This document shows positions 34,901 to 45,910 of a DNA stretch of 64,000 nt, piece by piece (positions within the stretch are counted from its first letter, which is position 1; every line of letters begins with the position of its first letter). The stretch lies in contig JACAAK010000004.1 of the NCBI GenBank assembly GCA_025093985.1, positions 2,976,001 to 3,040,000 of the forward strand, in the 5' to 3' direction. The DNA is from Calvatia gigantea (taxonomy: Eukaryota; Basidiomycota; Agaricomycetes; Agaricales; Lycoperdaceae). The position numbers and the translations under genes were made by a program. The notes under the pieces are model-generated. The model did no database searches. It was given only the letters and a program-made list of their open reading frames with translations, and was not told where the DNA came from.

Positions 34901-35582
34901 CAATACGCTGCTGCTAACGCTACACTGGCCCATAGTATTATCCGAGCATCACCATAAGGTCCATGAGCTTCCGAAGGCTCAAGTGGAGTTGTCGAAACGT
35001 CCAGACAGAAAAGCTCTTGGCGGAACGGATCGACAGCACGGAGGCGTGTGATGAGCGTTGTCAGTGCTCGGTTGGATCCCCATGGTACGCTAGTAGAGAG
35101 AGCAAAAGGACCAGCGGCGATAGGACAATAAGTGTTGGAAGTATTGTCGAGGGAAGGGAGCGGCGATGGAGGCCGAAGGGTGTTGCAGAGATATGAACTG
35201 TTCGTCCATGCGTTGAGTGTGAGCACAGACGTTGTAGTAAAGAGCGTGGCTGTAAGAGAAACATCAGATGATGTTTTTTCTTTCTGTCGGAGATGGAGAT
35301 GTACTGACATAGACTTCCGCTGGTGTTCGTAAGGCCCAGGATTGTTTGGGGGCTCTCTCCAAGGACGGTCAAGTTGAGATAGGTTCCCAAGTCGTTATTC
35401 TCCAAGACTTGTGCGTACACAGTAGATATATTCAGCTTCTGCGCTTGACTGGCCTCATTGTCAAAGCAATCTGTGAAGGGTATTGTCCCAGGGTCAGCGA
35501 AGACTGGTGCTGCATATTGGGAAAGGAGAGTAAGAATGAGCGCAGCTAGGTATGGGGGTAGTTTGTCTGCCAGCAAGCGCAT
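31958..35582 (-). CDS. TRP-like ion channel of the Flc/Pkd2 family
   Basis: The first exon has a signal peptide (LAALILTLLSQYAAPVFADP), then an ML-like luminal domain with spaced cysteines (FTDCFDNEASQAQKLNISTV). The TRP domain follows, with about eight or nine TM segments, for example IILWASVALAAAYWVLVGV, ASFFSFAIIGATIVLSVLLW, ISVALAALSFAILSVLIPLH and VYLALLLMLVVKLIEAVV. The long cytosolic tail is rich in Ser, Pro and Gly, with two acidic patches (YREDDDDEGYIMGAW; DDDNGDDDDDD). Relatives act in FAD or heme transport at the ER, in calcium signalling and in cell-wall integrity. Two +1 frame moves occur: near 34227 (between PQDLF and QTASFFSF) and within a C5 tract at 32876-32880 (between LRPEHALP and DQYREDD). 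Neither can be repaired by an intron of normal size. Confidence 0.9.
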
Positions 35583-35885
35583 GGCTAGAAGATGGAAAGA
35601 ACGTCGACACCGGTTCGACGCCGGCGACGACGGAAAACGAATTGCCAGAAGCTGTCCCGTAGCCTCGTGTATTACGTCATCAATATTTCTCACCTTGCCT
35701 CCCAAAAACCAGGTGTCAATCATTCCGCCTATTCCATTGCAAGACAATAATAATCAGACACATGCATATCAAGTACACAAAAGAAACAGAGACACCGGGT
35801 TAACATCAATGCACCAGCAATAATACAATCATATCGACGATAGAGATGAGTGAAAAGAGTATGCCACAAGCTGGACCTAACAAAT
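35583..35885. other. Intergenic region
   Basis: About 300 nt between co-directional minus-strand genes; promoter of the TRP-like gene and 3' UTR of the four-TM gene. Nothing further seen. Confidence 0.4.
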
Positions 35886-36986
35886 CTAGACCTTCACAGA
35901 CTCATTGTCGCTGTATAAAGGCAGCAAACCTTCGTCCGGCCTTATGGGTAAGCGAATTCTGCCCGTTTCTTGCGAGCGAACTCGGTGATAACGATGACGA
36001 TGTTCGGAGGATGAGGACGATATCCAGACCTCCTTCGCAGTCGTCTGCACATCCCGCGGCAACGAACTTCGTGGGACTGGAGTATACACAATCTCGACAT
36101 CAGTGTCCACAGGGGTAGTAAAGGGAACGAGGAGGATGCGTTGGGGTGCACCCGAAGAACTACTCCGTGAATGTGTCGGGAGGTGTGACGAAGAAGAACA
36201 ACTCGAGGAACAACGAGCGTATTGGCGAGTGAGCTGGGAATAGAAGTTAGACACTGCCAGGAGGAAATGCAGCTATTTCATATAATAGGTCAAGATGCAT
36301 GAATCTGCAGGGTGACGGACGGGAACATACCCTTATCACAAGGAGAACAAAGAGCATTCCGATCATCGCAATAAGAGCTCTCGCGAGCCAATGTTCACAG
36401 TTCTCCGCAGTAAGGCCCATCTCGAGCATATCCCGCATGAGCTCAGGATGATGTGAAAGTTCTTCACACACGCCCGCACGAGCAGAGGAAAGAAAAGCGG
36501 CATAGGTGGCCCCGAGTGTGGCAAGAGCGCAGAAGGAGAAGTCTGCGATTGAATAGTCTCGATAAAACCTCACTAACGAGGCCTTGTTCTGCATACACAA
36601 CAAGTAGGTAGATCAATTATCAGCATCTTAAAACTACGTAAAGGATAAGGATAACGCACTGTGATGATCCCTACAAAGCCGAGAGCACAGACAGAGGCCG
36701 CAGAGGCAAAGTAAAGGGAGAGAATTGCCCATATAACCTTGACTCCATCGACAACCTGGAACCAATTGTCGCCAGCCCACTCACTCTCGACGTCGCCCCA
36801 CCTGAGTTGCCGCCATGCTGTGAGAACTTGAATAGCGATGGCAGTGTTTGTGAGAGTGCCGAAGAGGGTGATGCAAAAGGAGGCAGTTCTACACAGTGGA
36901 TGGCGAGGACGGGTCATGGAGGTCAATAAGAAAGGAGAGGGGATAGGAAATGAGAAGAAGAACCTCGCAGCGTCGAAACGGCCCAT
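35886..36986 (-). CDS. Four-TM membrane protein, uncharacterised
   Basis: Three exons give about 325 residues. Four hydrophobic segments are visible: ASFCITLFGTLTNTAIAIQV, VIWAILSLYFASAASVCALG, IADFSFCALATLGATYAAFL and ALIAMIGMLFVLLVIRLHFL. A cytosolic tail rich in Ser and Arg ends PLYSDNESVKV. A charged loop between TM3 and TM4 holds two conserved-looking cysteines (GVCEELSHHPELM, AENCEHWL). This arrangement is common among uncharacterised basidiomycete tetraspan proteins. The start could be at 36986 (MGRFDAARFF) or at an internal ATG, MTRPRHPL; the second leaves a normal short cytosolic N-terminus. Confidence 0.65.
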
Positions 36987-38221
36987 TACTCAGCTCCGGG
37001 ATGACAGCGCAGACGAATGCCCGCCAATCCAGAAAACAGAAACTCAGATATACGTACGGTCACACACGTCACGTCCCTTCTCTCTCGGCCCGACTGTGAC
37101 TTCACTTTCTCTCTCCCATTTTAACAGGTTTTAGAGGGCAGGTCGCCCTCGACATGGCCTGCCTCAAGTACGGACGCTACTCGACCCACATTTCTCCTTT
37201 GCATAATGCATTTCGTACATATCGAACGAAATATGCGTGTTTATGCGTGTGATCCGGGTCGACTATGTCACCAGATCAATCAATCACACTTTCGGGAAAG
37301 TCGAACCATGAATCAACGACACTTACTCATGTCAACTTCCCTAGTTTCCTCCTTCTTTCCCATCATTTACCGTAGGTTGTGCGGCATTTTCTCGTTACAG
37401 TCGCAAAAATAGAGGCCTTTGTGACCGACTTTGAATAATGTATCTTACGAACCCTTCCGATTTGTGGCAGCCACTAATTATATATATTAACGGACCCTCA
37501 GCTTATCCCCACTGAGTACTGAGTATCACCCCAAAATACAGCACACGTCTTGATTCCACGAGGAACATTTAAAACATTTCAACATAACATCAACACGTCC
37601 CAATCGCAGTTGCCCCAATTGGCCGGGCACACCAACTTGACAGATGGGAATCGTCTATTATAACCCTGTCTATCATAACTCGGCAGGTGAGAAAACACCG
37701 AGAAGATCAACTCTAGTCCGGTGAACAACTCCTCATCCAGGCCATCTGGTCCCATGAGGGATTAAATACAGACGGTGCTCGATGCTGATTCCAAAAATGT
37801 TTCGACCGACTGTGGTTTGCTGAGTCCCGAGGATCACGATCTCTAGCAGTGTCATACGCAGTCATTTGTCGGGGGACTGGAAAGGTGTTGTCAGTCAGGG
37901 TAACGTCACTCGTACTTTGACATGATTCTCCGTCACAATACTGGGGGAATCCGATAGATGTTGCCTACTGAGAAAATGTACGCCACAGAACTGCTTGTGC
38001 AGTATTTGGCAAGGGCGTGTACGACAAATACTAAGTTCGGAAACCTCACTCCGAACTCCCCTCCATTGTGAAAACGCCTGCGCCTGGAGGCGGCAGCCAA
38101 AACTCAATGTCACAATACCTCGACAGAAGGCAGGCCCACCAAACATACAGGCCAAAAAGCGGGGTACGCACACCCTAAAAAATCCACCCATTTCCGAAAT
38201 TCACTATTTCAATTTCAGCTC
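36987..38221. other. Divergent intergenic region
   Basis: About 1.2 kb between the divergent four-TM gene and COA3. There are AT-rich stretches near 37460-37500, and no coherent coding region. It probably holds two promoters. Confidence 0.45.
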
Positions 38222-38725
38222 ATGTCCCCCGGCCTTCAACGTGCCCGTGAACCATTCCGCATGCGCAACGCTCTAACAGGCCTTGCGCTTGGACTTTCCG
38301 CGTTCGGCATATATTCGTACTCCATCAGCGCTGTCAAACAGGACGTGTTTGACGATATCGATGAAGAAGCTAAAGCTCTTGCACGCACAGGCACTTCATC
38401 TGGTACTGCTTCGTTCTCTCCCGCCGATCCCTCTCCTTCACCTCTCTCACCCGCGGCGACCAAGCCACCACCAATTGCACTGAGCTTGGGTGAAGAGAAA
38501 AAGATAATGGAGAGCGCTATTGAAGCCGCGACTGCTGTACCGGGGGTGTTTAGCACATCGGGTGTAGAGGAGGTTGGAGCGCCCTCGCCGTCAAAGCCAG
38601 CGAGAGGTGTGCTACAGAATCTTGGGAAGAAAGCCCCGTGGTTATTGGATCCACAAAACAAAACCCTTGTCTGGGGCGCACCTCCAATTGACAATATTGG
38701 CAAGACAGGCTCAAGACGCTTGTAG
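38222..38725 (+). CDS. COA3: Cytochrome c oxidase assembly factor 3
   Basis: An intronless 167-residue protein. The N-terminal half has the Coa3 signature SPGLQRAREPFRMRNALTG, a single TM segment (LALGLSAFGIYSYSIS) and then VKQDVFDDIDEEAK. Coa3 is a mitochondrial inner-membrane protein that works with Cox14 to regulate translation of Cox1 and its early assembly. The C-terminal half, beyond about residue 60, is a Pro/Ser/Ala-rich extension ending in KTLVWGAPPIDNIGKTG, longer than yeast Coa3 but of a type seen in basidiomycetes. Confidence 0.93.
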   Translation: MSPGLQRAREPFRMRNALTGLALGLSAFGIYSYSISAVKQDVFDDIDEEAKALARTGTSSGTASFSPADPSPSPLSPAATKPPPIALSLGEEKKIMESAIEAATAVPGVFSTSGVEEVGAPSPSKPARGVLQNLGKKAPWLLDPQNKTLVWGAPPIDNIGKTGSRRL

Positions 38726-38971
38726 AAAGAAATACTATCTACCTTTAATCTATTCACCTGCTATGCCCATTACTCACCACACTTTAGAAACACACCATCT
38801 TTGTTTTGCTTGCAATGTAGAAAAAGGTTTCATGACGAACATCCTGTTTGACCAACGTGATATACAACAAGTCACATAGCGATGGACAGCAAATGCGAAG
38901 AGAAAAAACGATGAAGAACGACACAAAGCGACACAGAGCAACAAACAGCAAAGCGATCTTTGCGAAAGAAC

Positions 38972-40653
38972 CTATGCCAAACCCCATATACCAGCCTTCC
39001 TGACACCTTCAACTAAGGCATCAACATTTCCCAGCATTGTTCCTAGCAATTTTTTCTTTTCTTCTGTCGTCATTCTTTTCTCGTTGTTCTTCTCGTGGCC
39101 ATTATCATGGCGCAACTCGCTATCACAGGTGCTCATAGACAGCTGGGACGTATGGGTATAACTCCGACTCGGGGTGTAGAGCTGCCCATGCGTTTGCGCA
39201 CGGGGCCGCGAAGGCGTGGTGACCCTGTCTCCAAAGCTGGGCTTCCTTGGGCTGAGAGGCTCGTAGTCCACCTCCTTCTTGAGCATCATCATCGCATTAT
39301 TTCTGTGCTGGGGAGTAGGGAACTGGAAGGTCGATGGCGGGCTATTAAACGGGGTTCGGGATCGGGATGGTGTTTGCGATACTCCTGGGGATTTATTCGA
39401 GGAAGATGATATCGAGGATGCCGGTGTTGAATTAGATGACATAGAAGTGAAGGAATGTGTTGAGCTGCCACTGGCTGAACGAGAGGATGACGAAGACGAT
39501 GATAGTTCAGATGAGCCAGAGCCATGTCGGGCGGTTGGACGGAGCGGTGCTGGATTAAGGGATGGTTTTGGAAGGCGAGGAGGGGCAACTTGAGGGGGCG
39601 GCGTTTCTAAGTATGACGTAGAATTTGAAATAATTGAGATTGCCGAGATTGTTGAGGCAGTTGATGTTGACCGTTGCGGGCGGATGACCTCGGTAGGTAG
39701 GGTCTCATCCAAGAGATAGAAATACAAAAACTCCAAACATTTCATTCTGTATATCAGAGCCGTCAGGTAGATATCCTTATTGAGTGCTAGGGGAACGCAT
39801 ACCGAACTTCGCGAGGCGTTCCCGCTCGTTTAAGTATCCTAACGACTGCTTGAACACCGTTTGCACTCTCGAATGCTCGCAACGCCTGGGGTGAATCCAC
39901 GAGGATGCATAACAGCGTGTCCAGGATAGTTGAGGTAAGCGGAAGGTTTGTGGGTTGTTTTTTACCAGTTGAACCCGATCGTTCGCTCTCAGTGGGAGGC
40001 GCCAGATGTCGTGAAACGAGCAGGAGTTCTAATAAAACCTACCTAATGTTAATTCCGAATTATTACGTAAAACATGAACCACTCACTTCCAAGCTGTATT
40101 TCCGACCGAGGAACTTTTTGCTGGACCCGTGGCTTAGCGCAATGCCCTGGATGATACAGAGCGCCTTTGTCAGCTGAGAAGCTGAGCAGGCGTTCTACAT
40201 TGCAACGGATGAGATGATCGTTTTATTTGTGAGCCATAACACCTACCTTCTGGGGTCGCCTTGCTTACAACCAGCTCAAGCTCCGGTGTGGTTGCAGAAA
40301 TCCATGCCATGAGGCGTGAGGGAACTTGGAAACGGTCACCTCAATACCTTCGATATGTCAGTAACAGATCACGCACCATTACATTCGAACGTATATTGCA
40401 ACGCCAGGAAGTGGTCCCAGCTCTCCTTGCACTCATCGCTCTTATCGCTTGAGAGACAGGAAGCCGCTAATTGCTTCTCCAGTGTCTCCAAAGCTCGTAT
40501 CTTAACATCGGAGGAAGTCCGAGGGGAGCAGAGCTACAATTATAGAGAGGTGTTCAAACGTCGCCCATTCCGGCTACAGGAACAGAAAATTCCACTCACA
40601 TCGTCTAAGGTATCCTGTATACAGTCCCTCAGCTCTTCCAAACCGACTATCAT
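38972..40653 (-). CDS. CDC14: SIN pathway scaffold Cdc14 (non-phosphatase)
   Basis: Exons in order give MIVGLEELRDCIQDTLDD, then ALETLEKQLAASCLSSD and SWDHFLALQYTFECN, then LTKALCIIQGIALSHGSSKK, FLGRKYSLEVLLELLLVSRH, ALRAFESANGVQAVVRIL and finally MKCLEFLYFYLLDE. This is the armadillo-like core of fission-yeast Cdc14, partner of the Sid1 kinase in septation initiation, unrelated to the Cdc14 phosphatase. The tail is Ser-rich and disordered and ends with a conserved-looking helix (MLGNVDALVEGVRKAGIWGL). Correct frame needs the CTCAG acceptor before CTTCTCAGC, and the GTAG acceptor before GTTTTATTAG. Confidence 0.9.
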
Positions 40654-41060
40654 CGTATGTTTCGTTGCGTTTTCGTCCGGTCGTGAGTCCTCGTGTCTTA
40701 AATGCTGAACTCCCCACAGGGAAGAGACGGAAATCGAAAAAATGTGCGCGCCTATATAAGTATGTTCGGATTTGATCAAAACGTGGTGTTGTATGTATGT
40801 ATTCTTGGCGGGTTGACGCGAATCGTGTCAATCACATATTCCCATCACATGGTGCGCTGCAGTTACCCATGTGACCAACAACGGAAATACCTTCCGGGTT
40901 CTCGCTAAATTCTATTGCCGCAGAAGGGACAGCGGAGATAAGTTTGGACTTCTGCGTGATCGTATGTTGACGGAGTGTGAGCTTGGAATTCACAACATTG
41001 AACAAGGGCACGGTCACCTCATTTTCCTTCTTACCATAAGCACATAAAAGGTGTTGAAGC
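40654..41060. other. Divergent promoter region
   Basis: About 400 nt between the divergent CDC14 and the FAH-fold gene. Open frames on the minus strand here lack conserved content. Nothing else seen. Confidence 0.4.
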
Positions 41061-42308
41061 ATGTCCCCCATTAAGACCGTACGTTGTACAGAAACCCGCG
41101 CAACTGAGAGTTATGAAGACTCACACAGTACATTTCGCAGCAATGGACAAGGCTCATCCGATTTGTCGCGGTCGAGACTAAGCAAGTACACATTGGCCAA
41201 CCGGTTGATTCCGGCCTCGATGGTAGGTACTCGACAACTGAGAACAGGGAGAGAGAGACTGACAACAGAACCATTACAAAGTGGGTCTCGCCGCAGCTAA
41301 AGGCCAGACTATTAAGGCGTACGAAATCGTCGGCTCCGCATTGGATCCCAGCGCCCAAGTTACGAAACAAATTTTGACCGTCGACGTCCTCCTTGCTCCT
41401 TTATCTAACGAGGAAATTAAAATCGTCCGTTGCCTTGGGATTGAACTACTCCGACCATGCTGTACGCACTTCGCCATCGTTCACACCACATAGTCTTACC
41501 TTTTTGTGCCAAAGGCTGAAGCTAAACTCCCCAAACCTGCGTTAGCATTCGCTTTCGATCTCAGGAACTTGTCTGTGGCTGAACAGACATGATGTCACAG
41601 GTTCCCGATCCTCTTCTACAAACCTCTTGCCTCTCTTATTGGACCTCTGGCAACTGTAACAGTTCCCAAGGTAGCCCAACCACCGCAGAAGCACCTGCCG
41701 GACTACGAAGTCGAACTTGTCATAGTCATCGGCAAAGCAGCCAAAGACGTCTCAGAAGCAGATGCGCTAGACTACGTCCTCGGTTATACTGGCGCCAACG
41801 ATGTATCATTCCGATATCACCAAATGGCGGTATCTCAATGGGGTTTCTCTAAAGGCTTCGGTACGTCGATATCTTCCAAAGAGAGTGGATGATACTTAAA
41901 CACCTCTCTAGATCATACCAACCCCCTTGGTCCTTGCCTTGTCTCCAATAATGCGATACCTGATCCACAGAACGTTCAACTCAAGTTGACCTTGAACGGG
42001 AACGTCGTTCAGGACGGAACCACTGCGTAGGCACCACATCACATTCTCACTTACCCATCCTCACATTCCACGATAGTGAACAAATTTTCAACGTCCGTCA
42101 AACCGTTGCTTTCCTTTCCCAGGGAACGACCTTGGAACCCGGCTCGATCATTCTTACTGGAACACCCAAAGGTGTTGGCTTTGTCAAGAATCCTCCCCTC
42201 TATCTTAAGGATGGCGATGAGATGGCTGTCTGGTTGAGCAGGGGTATTGGAACACTTGTTAATGATGTCAAGGAGGAGAGGGGATCGGCACCCTTGGCTA
42301 GGCTCTAA
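41061..42308 (+). CDS. Fumarylacetoacetate hydrolase-fold protein
   Basis: The first exon is short (MSPIKT), joined to QWTRLIRFVAVETKQVHIG. Conserved FAH-fold motifs follow: AYEIVGSALDP, RCLG/NYSDHA, ILFYKPLASLIGP, the metal-binding DYEVELVIVIGK, ADALDYVLGYTGANDVSFR, and GTPKGVGF near the end. Family members hydrolyse or decarboxylate 2,4-dioxo acids (acylpyruvase or oxaloacetate decarboxylase type) with a Mg ion; the substrate here is unknown. Between RCLG and NYSDHA, at 41440-41443, the frame moves by +1: one surplus base lies between GGG and AAC. There is no AG for an acceptor in this stretch, so an intron is ruled out. As written the gene would end at a TAG near 41491. Confidence 0.9.
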
Positions 42309-42522
42309 ATCTCTTTGTCTGCTTGTGACCCCTTCTCTTAGTCTCTCGTCCTATGATGAAGCGCAACATGATGTATTTTTTTGGCAGTGAAGTTGCTTCG
42401 TGCCAGAAATTATCAACAGGTACAATTAAAATATCACGTAAAGTCCTCGTATACAAGACAATTAGACATATAAGAGTCTTTAGTCCCGTAACTCGAAATT
42501 AAATGACCAGACGTGATTGCCC

Positions 42523-43224
42523 TCAAGCACATCTCTTTCCATCCGGACAACACCTGATGGCGTTGCCATGTGCAGGACTGTGATAGCAGTAGCTCCTAAA
42601 AGAAAGAGTGATAGGTTTAAACATGATCGTGCTTGAATACCAAAAATAGTGTGAAACTCACCCCTTGGAGCAGCAACGACCATCTACAGGATACATGAGC
42701 ACCCTGCGAGTCTGGTGAAGCAACACCAAACCTACCTGCACAGCAGTTAGAGCCTTTAGGGCAGCAGCCTTTGCCCGCACATCCATTTGAGGTATTGGGG
42801 CAGCAGACTATGGAGTTGACGATCAGCACCATTAAATACAAGCCAGTCTGGAAAGAATCAAACTCACTCTTGGGGGTGTAATACCAGCTACCAGCATTGC
42901 AGCATTTCCCTACGAAAGTAAACCTCTCAGCTGATCCTGAATGAAATAGCAACCGGCGGCTTACCGTTATTGCAACAATCACCACCCAAGGGGCAGCAAG
43001 AACCCGTGTTCGAGCAGACACCGAACCCTCTCTGACAACCCTAGGCGTTCAACCAAGAGCTCTCGCAGATCAGTGGCTCCGGCTTGAGCTGCAGAGCCGA
43101 ACTGAGTGGCCTCGGTAGACTCTACCAGCTCCTCGGCACGGACGGCGGCGTTTAAGTAGGTGCCACTAACGGTGGTGAGCAAGTAGGCACCAAGAACGAG
43201 CGAAGAAGTAATAGAGAAACGCAT
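42523..43224 (-). CDS. Secreted cysteine-pair protein, third copy
   Basis: A signal peptide (MRFSITSSLVLGAYLLTTVSG) is followed by an array of CC modules: CQRGFGVCSNTGSCCPLG, GDCCNNGKCCNAGSWYY, ICCPNTSNGCAGKGCCPKG, SNCCADGRCCSKGSYC and AIRCCPDGKRCA at the very end. The introns are short and splice in frame. Between the signal peptide and the first module a frame change needs an 85-nt intron (GTAGAG...CCTAG, about 43047-43131), which has a plausible donor and acceptor. The module order and the first exon resemble the GPI-anchored gene at 3287-4873, but this copy stops after the Cys region with no hinge, beta domain or GPI signal. It is expected to be secreted; function unknown. Confidence 0.75.
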
Positions 43225-43937
43225 AACGAGCTGGGGTTGAACTCATGTTTCGACTTTGTTGTGAGTGCTAGGTTGAGCCTGAAGGTGAATGGATGGGCTT
43301 TTATACCCTCCTCTATGTAGGTGTTACATTGTTGATGAAATTCCGCGCCGAACCCATCCAAGGAGTGGTTGACCGACGCTACGCATGTCGAGATGAATAC
43401 CAGGAAAATGAATTGAAACATTTACCTCCCAAGCTAATTCGGGACTCGATTACGTTCAAAATAATTGATGACTATCAAATTAAGCATATGGCCTCGTGGT
43501 TGGGGACATGCATTTAGCGCCATTTGAGCACCGTCATCGTCAAGACAAATTTCGCGGGGTACGTTGCGCGAACATACCGGCAGGTAGGGTAGAAAGAAAG
43601 CGCAGGCCACACAACAGACACGATTCTTCCCCGTAATTTGCACAAAGACACCAGATCAAAAGTCAGGCGGGCGCGACTTTGGGTTCGTTAGTCCAGGGTC
43701 AGATAATTATTCGGCTCCTAGGTCACCATGACGTGAAAGTGACTGTTGTGTTTAGCGGCCAAGGGCGGCCTCGTTAACGCTTCTAGTGTTCCATGCTATG
43801 CTATTTGTGGAAGAAATCCAAGAGATGTGTACCCGAACGTGTTTGTTCCGAGTCGAAGCAATGCACCGGCATGGTTGATATATCCGAATACAAGGGCTGA
43901 ACCGCGAAAACCGAGTGAGAATAAAGGCAACACCATT
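43225..43937. other. Intergenic region
   Basis: About 710 nt between two co-directional minus-strand genes. The small frames at 43293-43517 and 43746-43964 lack recognisable features. It contains the promoter of the secreted protein gene and the 3' UTR of the PCI gene. Confidence 0.45.
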
Positions 43938-45653
43938 TCACAAAGTCATAGACGCAAACGGTGACGGTCGATCTGCTATTCTAGGGAACGCATTCGTCTG
44001 AGACAAGACCACCATTTGTCGTTCATGGCTGATATAGCCTTTGATATACCCCCTGTAAATCATATTCGCAACAAAACATTCGGCTTCTTCTGGTGTCGTT
44101 TCAATCCCCAATACTTTCAAAGAAGTGTGAAATATCGAGATTGGTATCCGACTGGCCTTGTCCAAGGAAACCCACCTATTTTACGAAGGTTAGCATGATC
44201 GAGGTAGAGTTAAGAGAGAAAGACATACGCTCTGCGGAAGAGGCTGCGCATACATAATTCCCTTGCTTTCTCAAGGGTGAGCCAGAGATTGAGTTCGAGG
44301 AGTTTGCGCTCTGCGCTGTCAAGAGCTCTGTCGTAAGTAGCTAGGTCACCCGTCTTGATAGCGGAAATGAAGGGGATGTAAAGATCTTTGAGTACTGGAA
44401 AACGGTCTAACAGTTCGCCTGATGGAAGGTGTCCTCTTATGATTCGGAGCGCTATGAGATACGTTAAAATCCGCCTGAAAAAAGAAACCATTTAGCACTG
44501 ATCCCGGCGCATAGAAAATATACCTGCTGTTGATTGCTATGTGCGCCAACATGACAATTATAAAAGGCAAGTGTTAGCTCCTGTTCGGCCTAGAGGCAAT
44601 TAATCAAGTAGTTTAACCGCTGTAACGTTGACCTCACCTTCTCGAATTCCTCGTTAAGAAAACTTAGCATGCCAATGTAATATCGGTAAGTGACCTGAAA
44701 TATAATCGTATGGGAACACCGTGAGCGGCTCAGAAGATTAATAGGCTCGTACTTGGTGCGACTTCGGATACACTGACAACGGCGGGATGTCATTTACCGC
44801 CAAAGCGCGAAGAACATTCTTAGCCAGTGAGATTTTGTTTATCTGAAAGGGATTTGGGTTACCGAATCGGATGGACTAGTATTTTCTCACTCGAAAATAG
44901 GACTTCAAGATTAATCCCACAACATAATACACACCCCATTTTCTTGACTGGTCAGGTGGAGACATCCTATGTGTGGTGGGATCTCAGTAAAACTTTCAAG
45001 GGGAAAACCAAATCAATACCTATCGGTCAGACAATTGCTGAAGGCCTTTCCTATGGTACGTGCAGCATCTTCCATAGCGTCACTTTTCTCGCCGTTGTAT
45101 TTTGCATGGAAATCTGCCTAAGGAATAATAAACCAGCTACGCACAGAGGGAAAAGAACAACGTACATCAAACGCAAGATCTCTCAAGTCTCTTAGGATAG
45201 AAAACAGCGCGGGTAATGTCCATCCCCTATTCTCCGAAAAGAAGCGGAAGAATGATCTAACCACGCCCGACCTCAGTAATTAAAACCGTGAATGGGGGAT
45301 GCAATGAACAACGTACATAGCAAGTTGCGAATGTTCCTTGAATGCTTCTCCAGGTCTCTTTCTTGCGACATGCGAGCACGTCAGGACATAAGAAATTGCA
45401 ATATCGTCCCAGGGTGCCGCGATAGCGCCTTGGAACCGGCGAAGATTTTCTCGCTATGCAAACCCTTATGGTTAAGTTCACTATTCGTGCCTTCTAAGGT
45501 GGGACGTTGACTAACAGTCGGGTTGCGAAATTCCTTCACGAGGTCCTTTCCTTGTGGACTCGTCGGTCGCAATAAGTAAGCGAGGTTGTTCCCGCTCTCA
45601 GCCAGGATCGCGTCATTGATTTGAGCGAGGTACGTTGAAAATGTCACCGGCAT
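43938..45653 (-). CDS. CSN12: PCI-domain protein, CSN12/PCID2 (Thp1) family
   Basis: About nine exons. The order is: AILAESGNNLAYLLRPTSP, then LVKEFRNPT, RFQGAIAAPWDDIAISYV, FRFFSENRGWTLPALFSILR, SRKWGVYYVVGLILKSYF, FYNCHVGAH, ILTYLIALRIIRGHLPSGEL, FPVLKDLYIPFISAIKTGD, and the winged-helix end ANMIYRGYIKGYISHERQ. This matches Csn12/PCID2, a PCI protein of TREX-2-like mRNA export or splicing complexes and, in some fungi, of the COP9 signalosome. The ATG is immediately preceded on the coding strand by a run of 11 A. One intron near 44475-44527 fits the family length only if a GC donor is used. Confidence 0.9.
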
Positions 45654-45910
45654 TTTTTTTTTTGGGTAATATCCTCGTGGGCTATCGAGAAACCAAAGTG
45701 ACGGGAGTAGTTGGCAGTATTATAGCTGGTATTGAAATATTGATATTGGGCTCTTTCCTCTTTGTTTGCACTTGCTTGGCTAAGGCACTGACGTCAGGTG
45801 GCCGCTGTTCCAGATAAGATGGTCACTGCAGTGGCGTCACTGACAAACACCCATTGACGATAAAGAGGATCCCTAAGCCCTTTTCGAGCCCACTTACATC
45901 CGGAAACCAA

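Noticed and set aside
40180..40240. Apparent +1 shift in CDC14 before LTKALCIIQGIA
   Set aside because: Choosing the CTCAG acceptor before CTTCTCAGC restores the frame without any lesion.
43047..43131. Frame break in the third cysteine-pair gene
   Set aside because: An 85-nt intron with a GTAGAG donor and CCTAG acceptor restores the frame, so I do not count it among the +1 sites.
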